Positions 1 to 7,618 of a stretch of DNA of 23,882 nucleotides are shown here, in pieces (the stretch's first letter is position 1; each line of letters starts with the position of its first letter). Made by a program: the position numbers and the translations under genes. The notes below the pieces were generated by a model. That model had not been told where the DNA came from. It made no database searches and saw nothing but the letters and a program-made list of their open reading frames with translations. This DNA comes from CAYPHJ01 sp964410485 (GTDB lineage Bacteria; Desulfobacterota; Binatia; UBA9968). The DNA lies in assembly GCA_964410485.1 (NCBI GenBank), contig CAYPHJ010000071.1, positions 1 through 23,882 of the forward strand, given 5' to 3'.

Positions 1-327
1 AAATATGCGCCGCAACGTCCAACCGAAGCGGAGATGCGCGCCCTGAAAGCTATTCCAACGCTTACCCGATATGCCCGCTATTTCGGCATGCCTCCCGGCG
101 TGCCGCGCGAGCGGGTATTGGCCATTCGCGAAGGCTTTTACAAGACGATGCACGACCCGCAGTTCCGTCAGGAATTTGAAAAAGCCTCCGGGTGGCCGGC
201 CGAGTACACCGATGGCGAGACGCTTCTTAGGGAGTTTACGGATGTAATAGAGTCTCCGAAGGAGGTTCTACAGTTTTTCCAGCTGCTCTCCGGGCCGAAG
301 CCGTTGCCGCCACGCGGCCGGAAATGA
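1..327 (+). CDS. TctC/Bug-family binding protein, C-terminal fragment (5' end outside window)
   Basis: The reading frame is open from the first base of the window, so the true start lies upstream and only about the last 108 residues are present. The fragment holds the C-terminal lobe typical of the TctC/Bug periplasmic binding proteins of tripartite tricarboxylate transporters: a PPGVPRERV segment, then a helix ending in a DPQF motif, then a final helix containing ESPKEV. The same order (PPxVP, a helix ending near DP, a final helix with xxPxxV) recurs in four complete paralogues downstream in this window. It precedes tctA and tctB on the same strand with a 178-bp spacer, so it is probably the cognate binding protein of that permease. 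The substrate cannot be told. The family call is confident. Confidence 0.85.
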   Translation, partial: KYAPQRPTEAEMRALKAIPTLTRYARYFGMPPGVPRERVLAIREGFYKTMHDPQFRQEFEKASGWPAEYTDGETLLREFTDVIESPKEVLQFFQLLSGPKPLPPRGRK

Positions 328-344
328 GGCGCTAAAAAGCTCTG

Positions 345-371
345 CGTGTGGACCGCTGTGGCGGCCACACG
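345..371 (+). promoter_or_regulatory. Strong intercistronic hairpin between tctC-like gene and tctA
   Basis: CGTGTGG (345-351) pairs with CCACACG (365-371), and CCGC (353-356) pairs with GCGG (361-364). One A is bulged and the loop is TGTG, giving 11 base pairs. No T-run follows, so it looks like an mRNA-stabilising or processing hairpin at the 3' end of the binding-protein cistron rather than a factor-independent terminator. The rest of 328-505 shows no gene. Confidence 0.55.
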
Positions 372-505
372 TAGGCAAATGAATTTAGAATCCGTGATTG
401 CTGCCGCGTTACAAATTTTGCATCTGGGGAGTGTGACGCCCGAGCACGACGGATCTGTCGCAGCCGATAAAGTGGACGCAACGGGTCATAAACTGAGTTC
501 AGTCA

Positions 506-2044
506 ATGACTGAAGCCTTCCTTCAAGGCGCGGTAACCGTTCTCCAACCCGACGCGTTTCTAATGATGCTCCTTGGAGTTGCCATTGGAACGTTCGTCGC
601 CGTCAGCCCGCCAGGTCTTGGCACCCCGCTGGCCTACGCGATCCTTATCCCCTTCGCGATCAGCATGGATCCGGTGCTTGCGATCGCCCTTCTCTTGGGT
701 ATGGACACCGTCACGGCTACCGGAAATACTTTTTTGCCGGTTCTTTTGGGCATTCCTGGTGGAGCTTCGGCCCAGGCCATCATCCTCGATGGGTATCCCT
801 TGGGCCGCAAGGGACAGGCAAAGTATGCGTTGGGGGCAGGGTTCACGGCGAGCATGATTGCCGGTATTTTTTCCGTCGGAATTTGGCTCCTCGCGATCCA
901 ATTTTTTCGACCATTGTTGTCTTACATCGGTTCCCCGGAATTGTTCCTGCTTGTCTTGTGGGGATTATCGATGGTTGCCGTGCTGGCAGGCCCGCGGCCG
1001 ATAAAAGGGCTGATCGCCATGTGCCTCGGGCTCCTGCTCGGCAGCGTGGGCACTGAACCTTTCACCGGCGTCGATCGCTATATGTTGGGCTTGCCTTATT
1101 TTCTCGACGGCATTCATATCTCGATCGTGGCCCTGGGTTTGTTCGGCGTTCCTGCAGCATTGGAGTTGGTGGTGCGAAAAATGGGCGTGGAGCAACGACC
1201 GGTGCCTCTGCTCGGCAGCCTGTGGGACGGAATTATCGCGAGCTTCCGTCACTGGGGGTTGGTGCTGCGCAGTTCGATTATCGGTGTATGGGTGGGATTT
1301 ACGCCTGGTCTGGGCGCCCAGGTAGCGGACTGGCTCGCGTACGGTTTCGCCGCTCAGACTTGCAAGGGCGCGCGCGAGACTTTTGGCAAAGGCGATATTC
1401 GCGGCGTGATTGCGCCCGATTCCTGTAACAGCTCCACCGATGCCGGTGCGCTTATCCCGACAACCATGCTGGGTGTCCCGGGGAGCCTCACCAAAGCGTT
1501 TTTCATGGGCGCGTTGATGATGATGGGGATCACGCCGGGTCCGGAATTGATCAACAAACATTTGGATCTGGTCATGGTCATGATCTGGGTCAATGTTTAT
1601 GGCACGATCATCGGCGGCTTCATCTGCCTTGCTCTCGTCAAGCCGCTCGCTCGGCTGGCGGTTTTGCGCTACACGATTCTCGTTCCGGTGATCGTGACCT
1701 TCGGTTTCATCGGCTCATACACTGTCACGCGAGACGTGCTCGACCTGCTCTTGTTTATCGCCTTCGGCATGGCAGGAGTCGTGATGAAGCGCTATGGTAT
1801 TCCGCGGCCCCCGATGATCATGGGATTCATTCTCGCTCCGCTGCTCGAAAAATACCTTTACATTTCGACCTTGCGGTATGGCATGGGTTGGCTGACACAT
1901 CCGCAGATTCTCGTTATGTTGCCTGTCATTTTGGGATTGTTCGTCTGGACCATCTGGTCCGGCCGGCAAAGACTTGCCACGCTTGAAGCAAAGATGGAAC
2001 GGGCGGTGGAGCAGGAAGCCGAGACCGTGGCAACCGACAAATAA
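506..2044 (+). CDS. tctA: Tripartite tricarboxylate transporter large permease, TctA family
   Basis: This is the large integral-membrane subunit of a secondary, binding-protein-dependent carboxylate importer. The product has 512 residues, the usual length for the family (about 500), and is hydrophobic throughout with about a dozen predicted membrane spans. Two internally related signature stretches are visible. The first is VSPPGLGTPLAY near residues 33-44, followed by GNTFLPVLLGIPG near 73-85. The second, in the middle of the protein, is GFTPGLGAQ followed by APDSCNSSTDAGALIP and GVPGS. These are the paired PGLG and (I/V)PG motifs of TctA. DGYPLGRKGQA near 95-105 matches the conserved cytoplasmic loop. 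The ATG at 506 has only a weak ribosome binding site. The next gene begins at the base after the stop codon, so tctA and tctB are translationally coupled. The carried substrate is unknown. Confidence 0.93.
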   Translation: MTEAFLQGAVTVLQPDAFLMMLLGVAIGTFVAVSPPGLGTPLAYAILIPFAISMDPVLAIALLLGMDTVTATGNTFLPVLLGIPGGASAQAIILDGYPLGRKGQAKYALGAGFTASMIAGIFSVGIWLLAIQFFRPLLSYIGSPELFLLVLWGLSMVAVLAGPRPIKGLIAMCLGLLLGSVGTEPFTGVDRYMLGLPYFLDGIHISIVALGLFGVPAALELVVRKMGVEQRPVPLLGSLWDGIIASFRHWGLVLRSSIIGVWVGFTPGLGAQVADWLAYGFAAQTCKGARETFGKGDIRGVIAPDSCNSSTDAGALIPTTMLGVPGSLTKAFFMGALMMMGITPGPELINKHLDLVMVMIWVNVYGTIIGGFICLALVKPLARLAVLRYTILVPVIVTFGFIGSYTVTRDVLDLLLFIAFGMAGVVMKRYGIPRPPMIMGFILAPLLEKYLYISTLRYGMGWLTHPQILVMLPVILGLFVWTIWSGRQRLATLEAKMERAVEQEAETVATDK

Positions 2045-2593
2045 GTGTTTCCCAGGATACATCAGACAGTGCCGACACCGCCAAAACGCTTTGAGTACCT
2101 GAGACACGGCGACTTTCTTTTTATCACGGCCATCTTCCTGCTTTTTCTGGGCGCTTTCTGGATTGCTAAGGATTGGTACTTTTCCGCCAAGCTATTTCCC
2201 TGGTTCGCCGCCATTCCCGGGACTATCCTATGTGCTGTGCAGCTGTGGCGCTACGCTGTTGGTTGGGAGGAAACGCACGAGGCACGCGGCATGGCGGTAG
2301 ACGAGGTTTACGAACAACTCGCCGCGCCGAAAATTGAGCGGCAGCGCAGCATGGAGTTTTGGAGTTGGATGGTGTTAACCGCGCTCGGAATTTGGTTCTT
2401 GGGCATGCCCATCGCCGCTCCGGTCTCGATGCTTCTGTTTGCTCGTTGGGTCGGCCAAGAGAGTTGGTCCGTCTCTTTTTCAATCGGTCTGGGGACCTTT
2501 GCTCTGGTGTGGGGCCTATTCGTGTGGGGCTTCAATATGGCCTGGCCGCCGGGCGAGCTATTTTTCTGGCTAAACTGGCAATCGCCGTTGTGA
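2045..2593 (+). CDS. tctB: Tripartite tricarboxylate transporter small permease, TctB family
   Basis: This is the small membrane subunit that partners TctA. The 182-residue product has four clear hydrophobic segments (about residues 23-41, 50-72, 106-135 and 145-165) with a charged linker between the second and third (about 74-103). That is the TctB topology. The reading frame begins with GTG directly after the TAA of tctA and no in-frame ATG lies near the N-terminus, so translation probably depends on coupling to tctA. The protein is slightly longer than many TctB proteins (about 150-180). It is the last gene of the plus-strand cluster, followed within 3 bp by a perfect 12-bp hairpin. TctB sequences diverge widely, so the assignment rests on topology, size and position. 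Confidence 0.85.
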   Translation: MFPRIHQTVPTPPKRFEYLRHGDFLFITAIFLLFLGAFWIAKDWYFSAKLFPWFAAIPGTILCAVQLWRYAVGWEETHEARGMAVDEVYEQLAAPKIERQRSMEFWSWMVLTALGIWFLGMPIAAPVSMLLFARWVGQESWSVSFSIGLGTFALVWGLFVWGFNMAWPPGELFFWLNWQSPL

Positions 2594-2595
2594 AC

Positions 2596-2625
2596 GTAGG
2601 GGCGGACACACAGGTCCGCCCCTAC
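2596..2625. terminator. Perfect 12-bp hairpin between convergent tctB and binding-protein genes
   Basis: GTAGGGGCGGAC (2596-2607) and GTCCGCCCCTAC (2614-2625) are exact reverse complements around a 6-base loop. The hairpin starts 2 bp after the tctB stop and sits 30 bp from the stop of the opposing gene, so it probably ends or stabilises both transcripts. On the plus strand it is followed by a moderately T-rich stretch. GTAGGGGCG-type palindromes are also seen as dispersed repeats in many bacterial genomes. Confidence 0.6.
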
Positions 2626-2655
2626 TTCATTCTAATTAACGCGTAACCGCGTCTC

Positions 2656-3720
2656 TCAGTTCTTTTCGAACAGCTTCTTTGCCAGATCCACCACGTCCTT
2701 CGGCGTTTCAAGGATGCCGTCTACGACCTTTGCCAGTTCGTTCGCAGGCATTGGGCTCAGCGAGAGATTCAGCCTCTGAATCTCGGCACGATAGGCCGGA
2801 TCTTTAACCATCTTCATAAAGCCCTCGCGTAGAACGCGCATCCGCTCGTTGGGAGTCCCGGGAGGTGCCGTGACCGACCACATGGTTCTTGGGCCGGCAT
2901 TGAGAAAATCCAAAAGGGCGCGATCTCTCTTGTCCTTGACGCGATCCGGAATAAACGGAACACCCAGCTCCGACAGCTCGGGGTGCGGCACCACTCCCGC
3001 GTAGCCAATCAGATTGATGAACCCTTTCCCAGGCGCCGGCTCCAGGAAGTGAGGCGCGGTTCCCTTGATCGCGTCCCAGGTCCAAGGCATCCCGTCGATT
3101 TCACCGCGCTCCAGGGCGGGCCGGAGAATCCCCACACCTCCGTAACCGGAAACGAACTTAAAGATCGGCCGGCCAATGACCTTTTCGAACACCATATTGA
3201 GTGCGGCGGGAACTACATACAGGCCCGAAGGCGGCGCCGACGTACCAAAGATTAGAGGCTCCCTCTTTGGATCAAGGAGTTCGTCGAGCGTGCGAATCGG
3301 CGCCTCCTTGCGAGACGTAATCGTGTAAACCGTGTCCGAGATCAAACCGATCCACTGAAATTTTCGGCTTTGATATTCAACTCCCGTCATTCCAAGAGCT
3401 TCCATTTGCGCCGCGCCGGAGACGACCAGACCGATGGTCAATCCGTCCGAGCGGGCCCGATGAGAAAGAAAATTGGCCTGAACGAGTCCTCCACCGCCCG
3501 GCATGTTCTTCACGATCATGCTGGGATTGCCCGGGAGGTGTCTCTCCATGTGACGCGCGAGAATCCGGCCATGAAGATCATAAGTCCCTCCGGGTGGCGC
3601 ATGAACAAGAACCTCGACCCTCTTACCTTGATAGAAGTCCTGGGCTTGTGCACCCGCCATCGAAAAGACCGACAGGAAACCGACGAGCAGAATCACCGGC
3701 GCAAAATTCTTACGTCCCAT
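2656..3720 (-). CDS. TctC/Bug-family periplasmic binding protein (divergent pocket motif)
   Basis: This is a predicted periplasmic solute-binding protein of the tripartite tricarboxylate transporter class. ATG at 3720 is preferred over the TTG at 3735 because GGAGGAGG lies just upstream of it; the product is then 354 residues. Residues 1-27 form a signal peptide ending AQA. The mature part begins DFYQGKRV, as in its paralogues, and continues with a ligand-loop motif APPGGTYDLHGR near 41-52. The other copies have GYSPGGGYDxYAR there, so the aromatic and GGG positions differ. KNMPGGGGLVQAN near 71-83 is the second conserved loop. The C-terminal lobe has PPGTPNERM and a DPAY motif. The gene faces tctB and is divergent from the next binding protein. 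No membrane subunits adjoin it in its own orientation, so it may be an orphan that shares TctAB. Its substrate is unknown. Confidence 0.88.
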   Translation of the reverse strand: MGRKNFAPVILLVGFLSVFSMAGAQAQDFYQGKRVEVLVHAPPGGTYDLHGRILARHMERHLPGNPSMIVKNMPGGGGLVQANFLSHRARSDGLTIGLVVSGAAQMEALGMTGVEYQSRKFQWIGLISDTVYTITSRKEAPIRTLDELLDPKREPLIFGTSAPPSGLYVVPAALNMVFEKVIGRPIFKFVSGYGGVGILRPALERGEIDGMPWTWDAIKGTAPHFLEPAPGKGFINLIGYAGVVPHPELSELGVPFIPDRVKDKRDRALLDFLNAGPRTMWSVTAPPGTPNERMRVLREGFMKMVKDPAYRAEIQRLNLSLSPMPANELAKVVDGILETPKDVVDLAKKLFEKN

Positions 3721-3810
3721 GACGTCCTCCTCCAATTTTGATCTTCGCCCATCCTATCAATCTGAGACAGGTAAGCAACCAGTCCGCTTGCGCGTCGTTT
3801 TCTGTTGGCA

Positions 3811-3839
3811 TTGACATCACTGCTGGCTCTGAAATAGGG
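3811..3839 (+). promoter_or_regulatory. Possible sigma-70 promoter in divergent intergenic region
   Basis: A perfect TTGACA (3811-3816) is followed after 16-17 bases by a poor -10 (AATAGG or ATAGGG), about 50 bp before the ATG at 3887. The divergent minus-strand gene has only a weak candidate (TTGCTT, 16 bases, TAGGAT). Both are inferred from consensus match alone. Confidence 0.3.
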
Positions 3840-3886
3840 TTGTGGGCACCCTACCCTCACAAACGACGGACTCACAGGAGGAGCCT

Positions 3887-4924
3887 ATGGATACCAGGGT
3901 CTCCGTTCGAACGAGTATCGCGCTGGTTGTGTTGGTCCTTGCCTCGGTTGCAGTTACGGCCGTCCAAGCAGAAGATTTTTACAAAAGTAAGCGCCTCCGC
4001 ATCATCGTCGGCTATTCACCCGGCGGCGGTTACGATACCTATGCTCGAATGATTGCCCGCCACATCGGCCGCCATATTCCCCACAACCCGGGGCTGGTTG
4101 TTCAGAACATGCCAGGTGCCGGAGGACTTGTTTCCGCCAATTACGTATACAACCTTGCGCCTCGAGATGGCACGGCCCTGCTGCACGTCGGCGGCTCGAC
4201 CATCCTGAAACAGCTTGCGGCGGATGAAGGGGTGAAGTACGACGCGCTGAATTTTCACTATCTCGGCGCTCCCTTTACCGAAGGGACAGTTCTGGTCATC
4301 ACCAAGAAATCCGGAGTTCGAAAGTTAGAGGATGCATTGGGCGAAAATGGCAAAGAACTTGTCCTTGGCGGAATATCGGCGGGTTCGCCGCAAGATGTTG
4401 CGACAATTTTGCTGCGCGATATTCTAGGCGCCAAAGTTCGTCTGATATCGGGTTATGCGGGTACCTCGATGATTCGCGTTGCTATGGAGCGCGGTGAGCT
4501 CGATGGCATGTTCAATTCGTGGGCTTCTTTACGGGCAACCAGTCTCGACAAAATCACCAGCGGTGAGTGGCTGGTGTTGGCCTACGTAAACGAGGAACCT
4601 TTTCGCGATCTGCCTCACGTTCCGTCCATCATGAACTTTGCAAAGACCGAAGATCAACGACATATGGTACGGCTGGCAACCCTTGTGCCCTACCAGTTCG
4701 CGCGCGCTTTTTATACGCCGCCGGCCGTTCCGGTAAAGCGCGTCAGGGTACTTCAAGAAGCCTTTGAGAAAACCCTGGCTGATAAGGAATATTTGATACA
4801 GTCGGAGAAGGCGGGGCTCATCAATGAGCCCATCAGCGGCAACAAGGTGCGCTCGTTCGTGCAAGAATTTCTGATGATGCCCGAGCGCCTCAGGTCAAAA
4901 GTTCTTAGAATGGTTAATCCGTGA
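3887..4924 (+). CDS. TctC/Bug-family periplasmic binding protein
   Basis: This is a predicted periplasmic binding protein for a carboxylated solute. The start is ATG 3887, because AGGAGG sits 5 bases upstream and a signal peptide follows at once (hydrophobic core about 10-24, cleavage probably after VQA at 28). An upstream in-frame GTG at 3842 lacks these features. The 345-residue product has the subfamily opening EDFYKSKRLRIIV and the pocket motif GYSPGGGYDTYAR at 42-54. QNMPGAGGLVSAN follows near 73-85, and GYAGTSMIRVAMERGELDGM in the second lobe. The C-terminal lobe carries PPAVPVKRV. It stands alone on the plus strand between two minus-strand paralogues. A strong palindrome lies between its stop and the next convergent gene. 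Confidence 0.9.
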   Translation: MDTRVSVRTSIALVVLVLASVAVTAVQAEDFYKSKRLRIIVGYSPGGGYDTYARMIARHIGRHIPHNPGLVVQNMPGAGGLVSANYVYNLAPRDGTALLHVGGSTILKQLAADEGVKYDALNFHYLGAPFTEGTVLVITKKSGVRKLEDALGENGKELVLGGISAGSPQDVATILLRDILGAKVRLISGYAGTSMIRVAMERGELDGMFNSWASLRATSLDKITSGEWLVLAYVNEEPFRDLPHVPSIMNFAKTEDQRHMVRLATLVPYQFARAFYTPPAVPVKRVRVLQEAFEKTLADKEYLIQSEKAGLINEPISGNKVRSFVQEFLMMPERLRSKVLRMVNP

Positions 4925-4934
4925 TCCATAAAAA

Positions 4935-4970
4935 AACGCAGAGCGCGGACGGCCGTCCGCACTCTGCGTT
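4935..4970. terminator. Bidirectional terminator between convergent binding-protein genes
   Basis: A 36-base near-perfect palindrome: AACGCAGAGCGCGGACGG is followed directly by its reverse complement with a single mismatch. Read on the minus strand, the stem is followed by a run of seven T (complement of the A-run at 4930-4936), the form of a factor-independent terminator for the gene ending at 4994. On the plus strand it lies 10 bp after the stop at 4924 but lacks a good T-run. Confidence 0.8.
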
Positions 4971-4993
4971 CAAGTATCACGTCTTTGTTCGGG

Positions 4994-6043
4994 CTATTTT
5001 CCGCTAAGTAACCGCGCGACCCGTTCCAGAACCTTCTTATCAGTGTTGAGATACTCGCGCACCATCTTCTCCACTTTGTCGCCATGAAATGGGTCGACCA
5101 CCTCGAGGTCCAGCTTGTTAGCCTCGGCCAAGAATTTTGGATCCTGCAGGGTTTTCATGAATCCATTTCTCAGTATATTTAGCTGATCCGCTGAAACTTT
5201 CGGCGGTGCGGCAAAAGGCCGGCCGATGGTGTTCGAAAAGAATACCGTATTGATATAAGCCCTGTCGTCCTTAGACATAGGAAAGTCGAATATCCAAGGG
5301 ACCCCTCTCTCCTTCATTTCCTTGTTTGGCTCCGGGGCGTGATACACCAGGATGTTGATGGCCTTTTTTTCGAGCAAATGCGACCCCGTGGTTACAACCG
5401 AAGACCACGACCAGCCTGCGTTGCCGTCCACTTCGCCTCGCTCCATAGCCGCGCGGATATCCGAGGTGCCACCGTAGCCTGCGATGATTTTAAAATTTGT
5501 CTTGAGCACTTCGTTCAATACTGCCGGCAGGTTGTAATTCACGGCGCCTGCGCCGGTGCTCCCGACGACCACCTCCTTGCGCGATTCGATCAGCTCCTTT
5601 AAGCTGCGAATGCCCGTTTCGCCACGCACAACGGCCACGGTCATCTCGACGTTGGCGTTGCCAATCCAGCTGTATTCTGCCGCCTTGAACTCCACTCCCG
5701 CCAGCCCTGACATCTCCTGGGCGGGAGTTTCGCGGTTCATAATAGCAACGGTCAAGCCATCCGGTTTCACCGCCCGGTACAAATAATTCGATGCCACTAT
5801 ACCCGCGCCGCCGGGCATGTTCTGAACTATAAAATTAGGATTGCCTGGTATATGGCGCGCCCAGTGGCGTGCTATCACGCGGGCGTATAGGTCGTAACCG
5901 CCGCCGGCCGAGTATGGCACGATCAAGCGGATGCGCTTTCCTTTATAGAAGTTGTCCTGTGCGGCACCCATGTCCACAGAAAAACTGAAACTCAATAACA
6001 AGGCCGCTACAAGTGTGTAAATAAACAGTTTTTGCCTCTTCAT
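4994..6043 (-). CDS. TctC/Bug-family periplasmic binding protein
   Basis: This is a predicted periplasmic binding protein of 349 residues. ATG 6043 is chosen over an in-frame start 60 bp upstream because GGGAGG precedes it at good spacing and the encoded protein then starts MKRQK followed by a hydrophobic core (about 7-24), a standard signal peptide ending near GAA at 28. NFYKGKRIRLIV opens the mature domain; PYSAGGGYDLYAR (43-55) and QNMPGGAGIVASN (about 74-86) form the predicted ligand loops, and GYGGTSDIRAAMERGEVDG lies in the second lobe. A 103-bp gap separates it from the upstream same-strand paralogue, so the two may be co-transcribed. It ends at a strong terminator. Substrate unknown. 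Confidence 0.9.
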   Translation of the reverse strand: MKRQKLFIYTLVAALLLSFSFSVDMGAAQDNFYKGKRIRLIVPYSAGGGYDLYARVIARHWARHIPGNPNFIVQNMPGGAGIVASNYLYRAVKPDGLTVAIMNRETPAQEMSGLAGVEFKAAEYSWIGNANVEMTVAVVRGETGIRSLKELIESRKEVVVGSTGAGAVNYNLPAVLNEVLKTNFKIIAGYGGTSDIRAAMERGEVDGNAGWSWSSVVTTGSHLLEKKAINILVYHAPEPNKEMKERGVPWIFDFPMSKDDRAYINTVFFSNTIGRPFAAPPKVSADQLNILRNGFMKTLQDPKFLAEANKLDLEVVDPFHGDKVEKMVREYLNTDKKVLERVARLLSGK

Positions 6044-6071
6044 GAATTCCAACCTCCCATCAGAAGATACC

Positions 6072-6100
6072 ACTTGCCTATCGATTTCACGAGGGCAAGT
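6072..6100 (-). promoter_or_regulatory. Weak intercistronic hairpin between two binding-protein genes
   Basis: ACTTGCC (6072-6078) can pair with GGCAAGT (6094-6100) around a 15-base loop inside the 103-bp spacer. The short stem makes it only a possible processing or attenuation structure. Confidence 0.25.
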
Positions 6101-6146
6101 CAATACGCGCCACCGAATAAACCCGGCAGACTTCGGTTGGTTCAGC

Positions 6147-7193
6147 TCAATTCTTGAGTCCTATAAAGGTCTTGTAGATGTCAACCACATCGCGCGGCGC
6201 GGCGGCCAATTCTTTCACGATCTGAGTCAATTCTTCACCTGGCATTGGTGATATCTCCGTCCCCTGGCGCTCGGCGTCTTTGATCAGCTGGGGATCCTTT
6301 AAAGTTTGATGAAAAGCCTGGCGTAGCATCGCAACGCGCTGTGGGGGCACGCCCGGGGGCAAAGCAAAGGGCCTGAGTGCCACCCAGGTTCGGCTCAGGA
6401 ACTCGGCCAGGTTGCGTTGGGCGGTATTGAGCTTGAGGTCTTCCAGCGTGGCGACCCCGGGAAGCGGCTCCAGTCGCGGCTCCTTTCCCAAGGACAATAG
6501 CGGTTTGACGACCCCCCCTTGTACGTAACGGGAATAGATCATCTGCATCGTGGACTGGCCGATGATGCGACCATCCACCTCGTTTCGCTCCAGCGCAACC
6601 ATGATGTCGCTGGAACCTTTATAGCCTGAGATATTGTTTACAGGAAAACCCAAATAACGCAGGAACTCACCGGCTATAGCAGGGCCTTCCGCTCTTCCGG
6701 TAACGCCCAGGGCAAGAGGCTTTTCGCGATTTTTAAAGTCGGCAACCGAGCTGATGGGAAGATCGCCACGGAGCCAGAGCACCTGAGGCAAGCCGCCAAT
6801 GGATGGGTCCCCGAGCCAAATATACTTCGCCGGGTCAAACTTGACCAAGGGATCCCCTACTGTTGCCTGCGTAATCAGACCAAAGTGGAAAGTCACAATG
6901 GTCCGGCCATCCGGTTGCTGACCATAGACCCAGTTAGCGGCTACGAGACTTCCCGCGCCGGGCATGTTTTGAACGATGACTGTAGGCTCTCCGGGAATAT
7001 GGCGGCCCAGATATCGCGCCAAAAGTCGCGCGAAGGTATCGAAGCCACCGCCGGGGCTATATCCCACGACGATGCGAACGGTCTTGCCGCGGTAAAAGTC
7101 CTCATCTGAAGCGGCCGGGGCCGATTGCCCGGACACCAAAGTAAAGATTAGGACCAGAGAAGCCAGTAGAAACCGTTGCGCCGATCCGATCAT
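6147..7193 (-). CDS. TctC/Bug-family periplasmic binding protein
   Basis: This is a predicted periplasmic binding protein of 348 residues. The ATG at 7193 has GGAGGAGG upstream at normal spacing. Residues 1-28 form a signal peptide (hydrophobic core about 8-22, cleavage near PAA). The mature protein opens DEDFYRGKTVRIVV and carries GYSPGGGFDTFAR (44-56) and QNMPGAGSLVAAN (about 75-87), then GYKGSSDIMVALERNEVDG in the second lobe and PPGVPPQRV with DPQL in the C-terminal lobe. It is the upstream member of a two-gene minus-strand unit and divergent from the TAXI-like gene at 7619. It is the fifth TctC-type gene within 7.2 kb. Confidence 0.9.
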   Translation of the reverse strand: MIGSAQRFLLASLVLIFTLVSGQSAPAASDEDFYRGKTVRIVVGYSPGGGFDTFARLLARYLGRHIPGEPTVIVQNMPGAGSLVAANWVYGQQPDGRTIVTFHFGLITQATVGDPLVKFDPAKYIWLGDPSIGGLPQVLWLRGDLPISSVADFKNREKPLALGVTGRAEGPAIAGEFLRYLGFPVNNISGYKGSSDIMVALERNEVDGRIIGQSTMQMIYSRYVQGGVVKPLLSLGKEPRLEPLPGVATLEDLKLNTAQRNLAEFLSRTWVALRPFALPPGVPPQRVAMLRQAFHQTLKDPQLIKDAERQGTEISPMPGEELTQIVKELAAAPRDVVDIYKTFIGLKN

Positions 7194-7618
7194 TGCGCGA
7201 CCCTCCTCCCATGTGTGAATCAGGTAAGCTCAGGGTACTTCACTCTGCGTCAACATCCGGGCTTTAGCGGAAAGCGCAGCACCGTTAGCCAGTGCTCCTT
7301 GCTGAGCCGTTATCACGGCCCACAACGGAGTTCAATCACCAAGGTTGTTAAACTCGGGTTATTCGCCATAGAAACCGAGCGAGACGAAAAGCCGCAATGC
7401 CGCCAAACTACAGACGTGCCACCATGGATCTTCACTCTTCGACGCGCACCGCTCGAAGACCAACTGTGGCACGGTTTCCTCTGAACGTGAACCAATCAGA
7501 CGCTAACTGCCTGTTGCTGTGTGCGATACTTTGGGCTACATCTCAGGCGCACAAGCTCAGGCGAAATCTAACTGCTGATCGCGACGGTTTGATCCCTTGC
7601 TTCGCGGAGGAAACAACG
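7194..7618. other. 425-bp divergent intergenic region
   Basis: The region separates the divergent genes at 7193 (minus) and 7619 (plus). A frame open from 7397 runs into the plus-strand gene, but its residues look non-coding (no conserved N-terminal domain, no signal peptide) and the strong ribosome binding site lies much later, at 7606-7610. The region therefore probably holds two promoters and a long 5' leader, including the nested hairpin annotated at 7415-7473. I see no clear -35/-10 pair. Confidence 0.5.
7415..7473 (+). promoter_or_regulatory. Nested hairpin in the leader of the TAXI-like gene
   Basis: The outer arms CGTGCCAC (7415-7422) and GTGGCACG (7466-7473) are exact complements. 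Inside them TCTTCGA (7436-7442) and TCGAAGA (7453-7459) form a second perfect stem with a 10-base loop. The structure lies about 146 bp upstream of the chosen ATG and could be a folded RNA leader or, if double-stranded, a regulator site. No known riboswitch class is recognised. Confidence 0.35.

Noticed and set aside
3806..3824. Sigma-54 promoter (TGGCA near TGCT)
   Set aside because: The GG-to-GC spacing is 13 instead of the required 10 bases.
3842..3886. Upstream GTG start for the plus-strand TctC-type gene
   Set aside because: It would place a polar stretch before the signal peptide, and the AGGAGG directly precedes ATG 3887.
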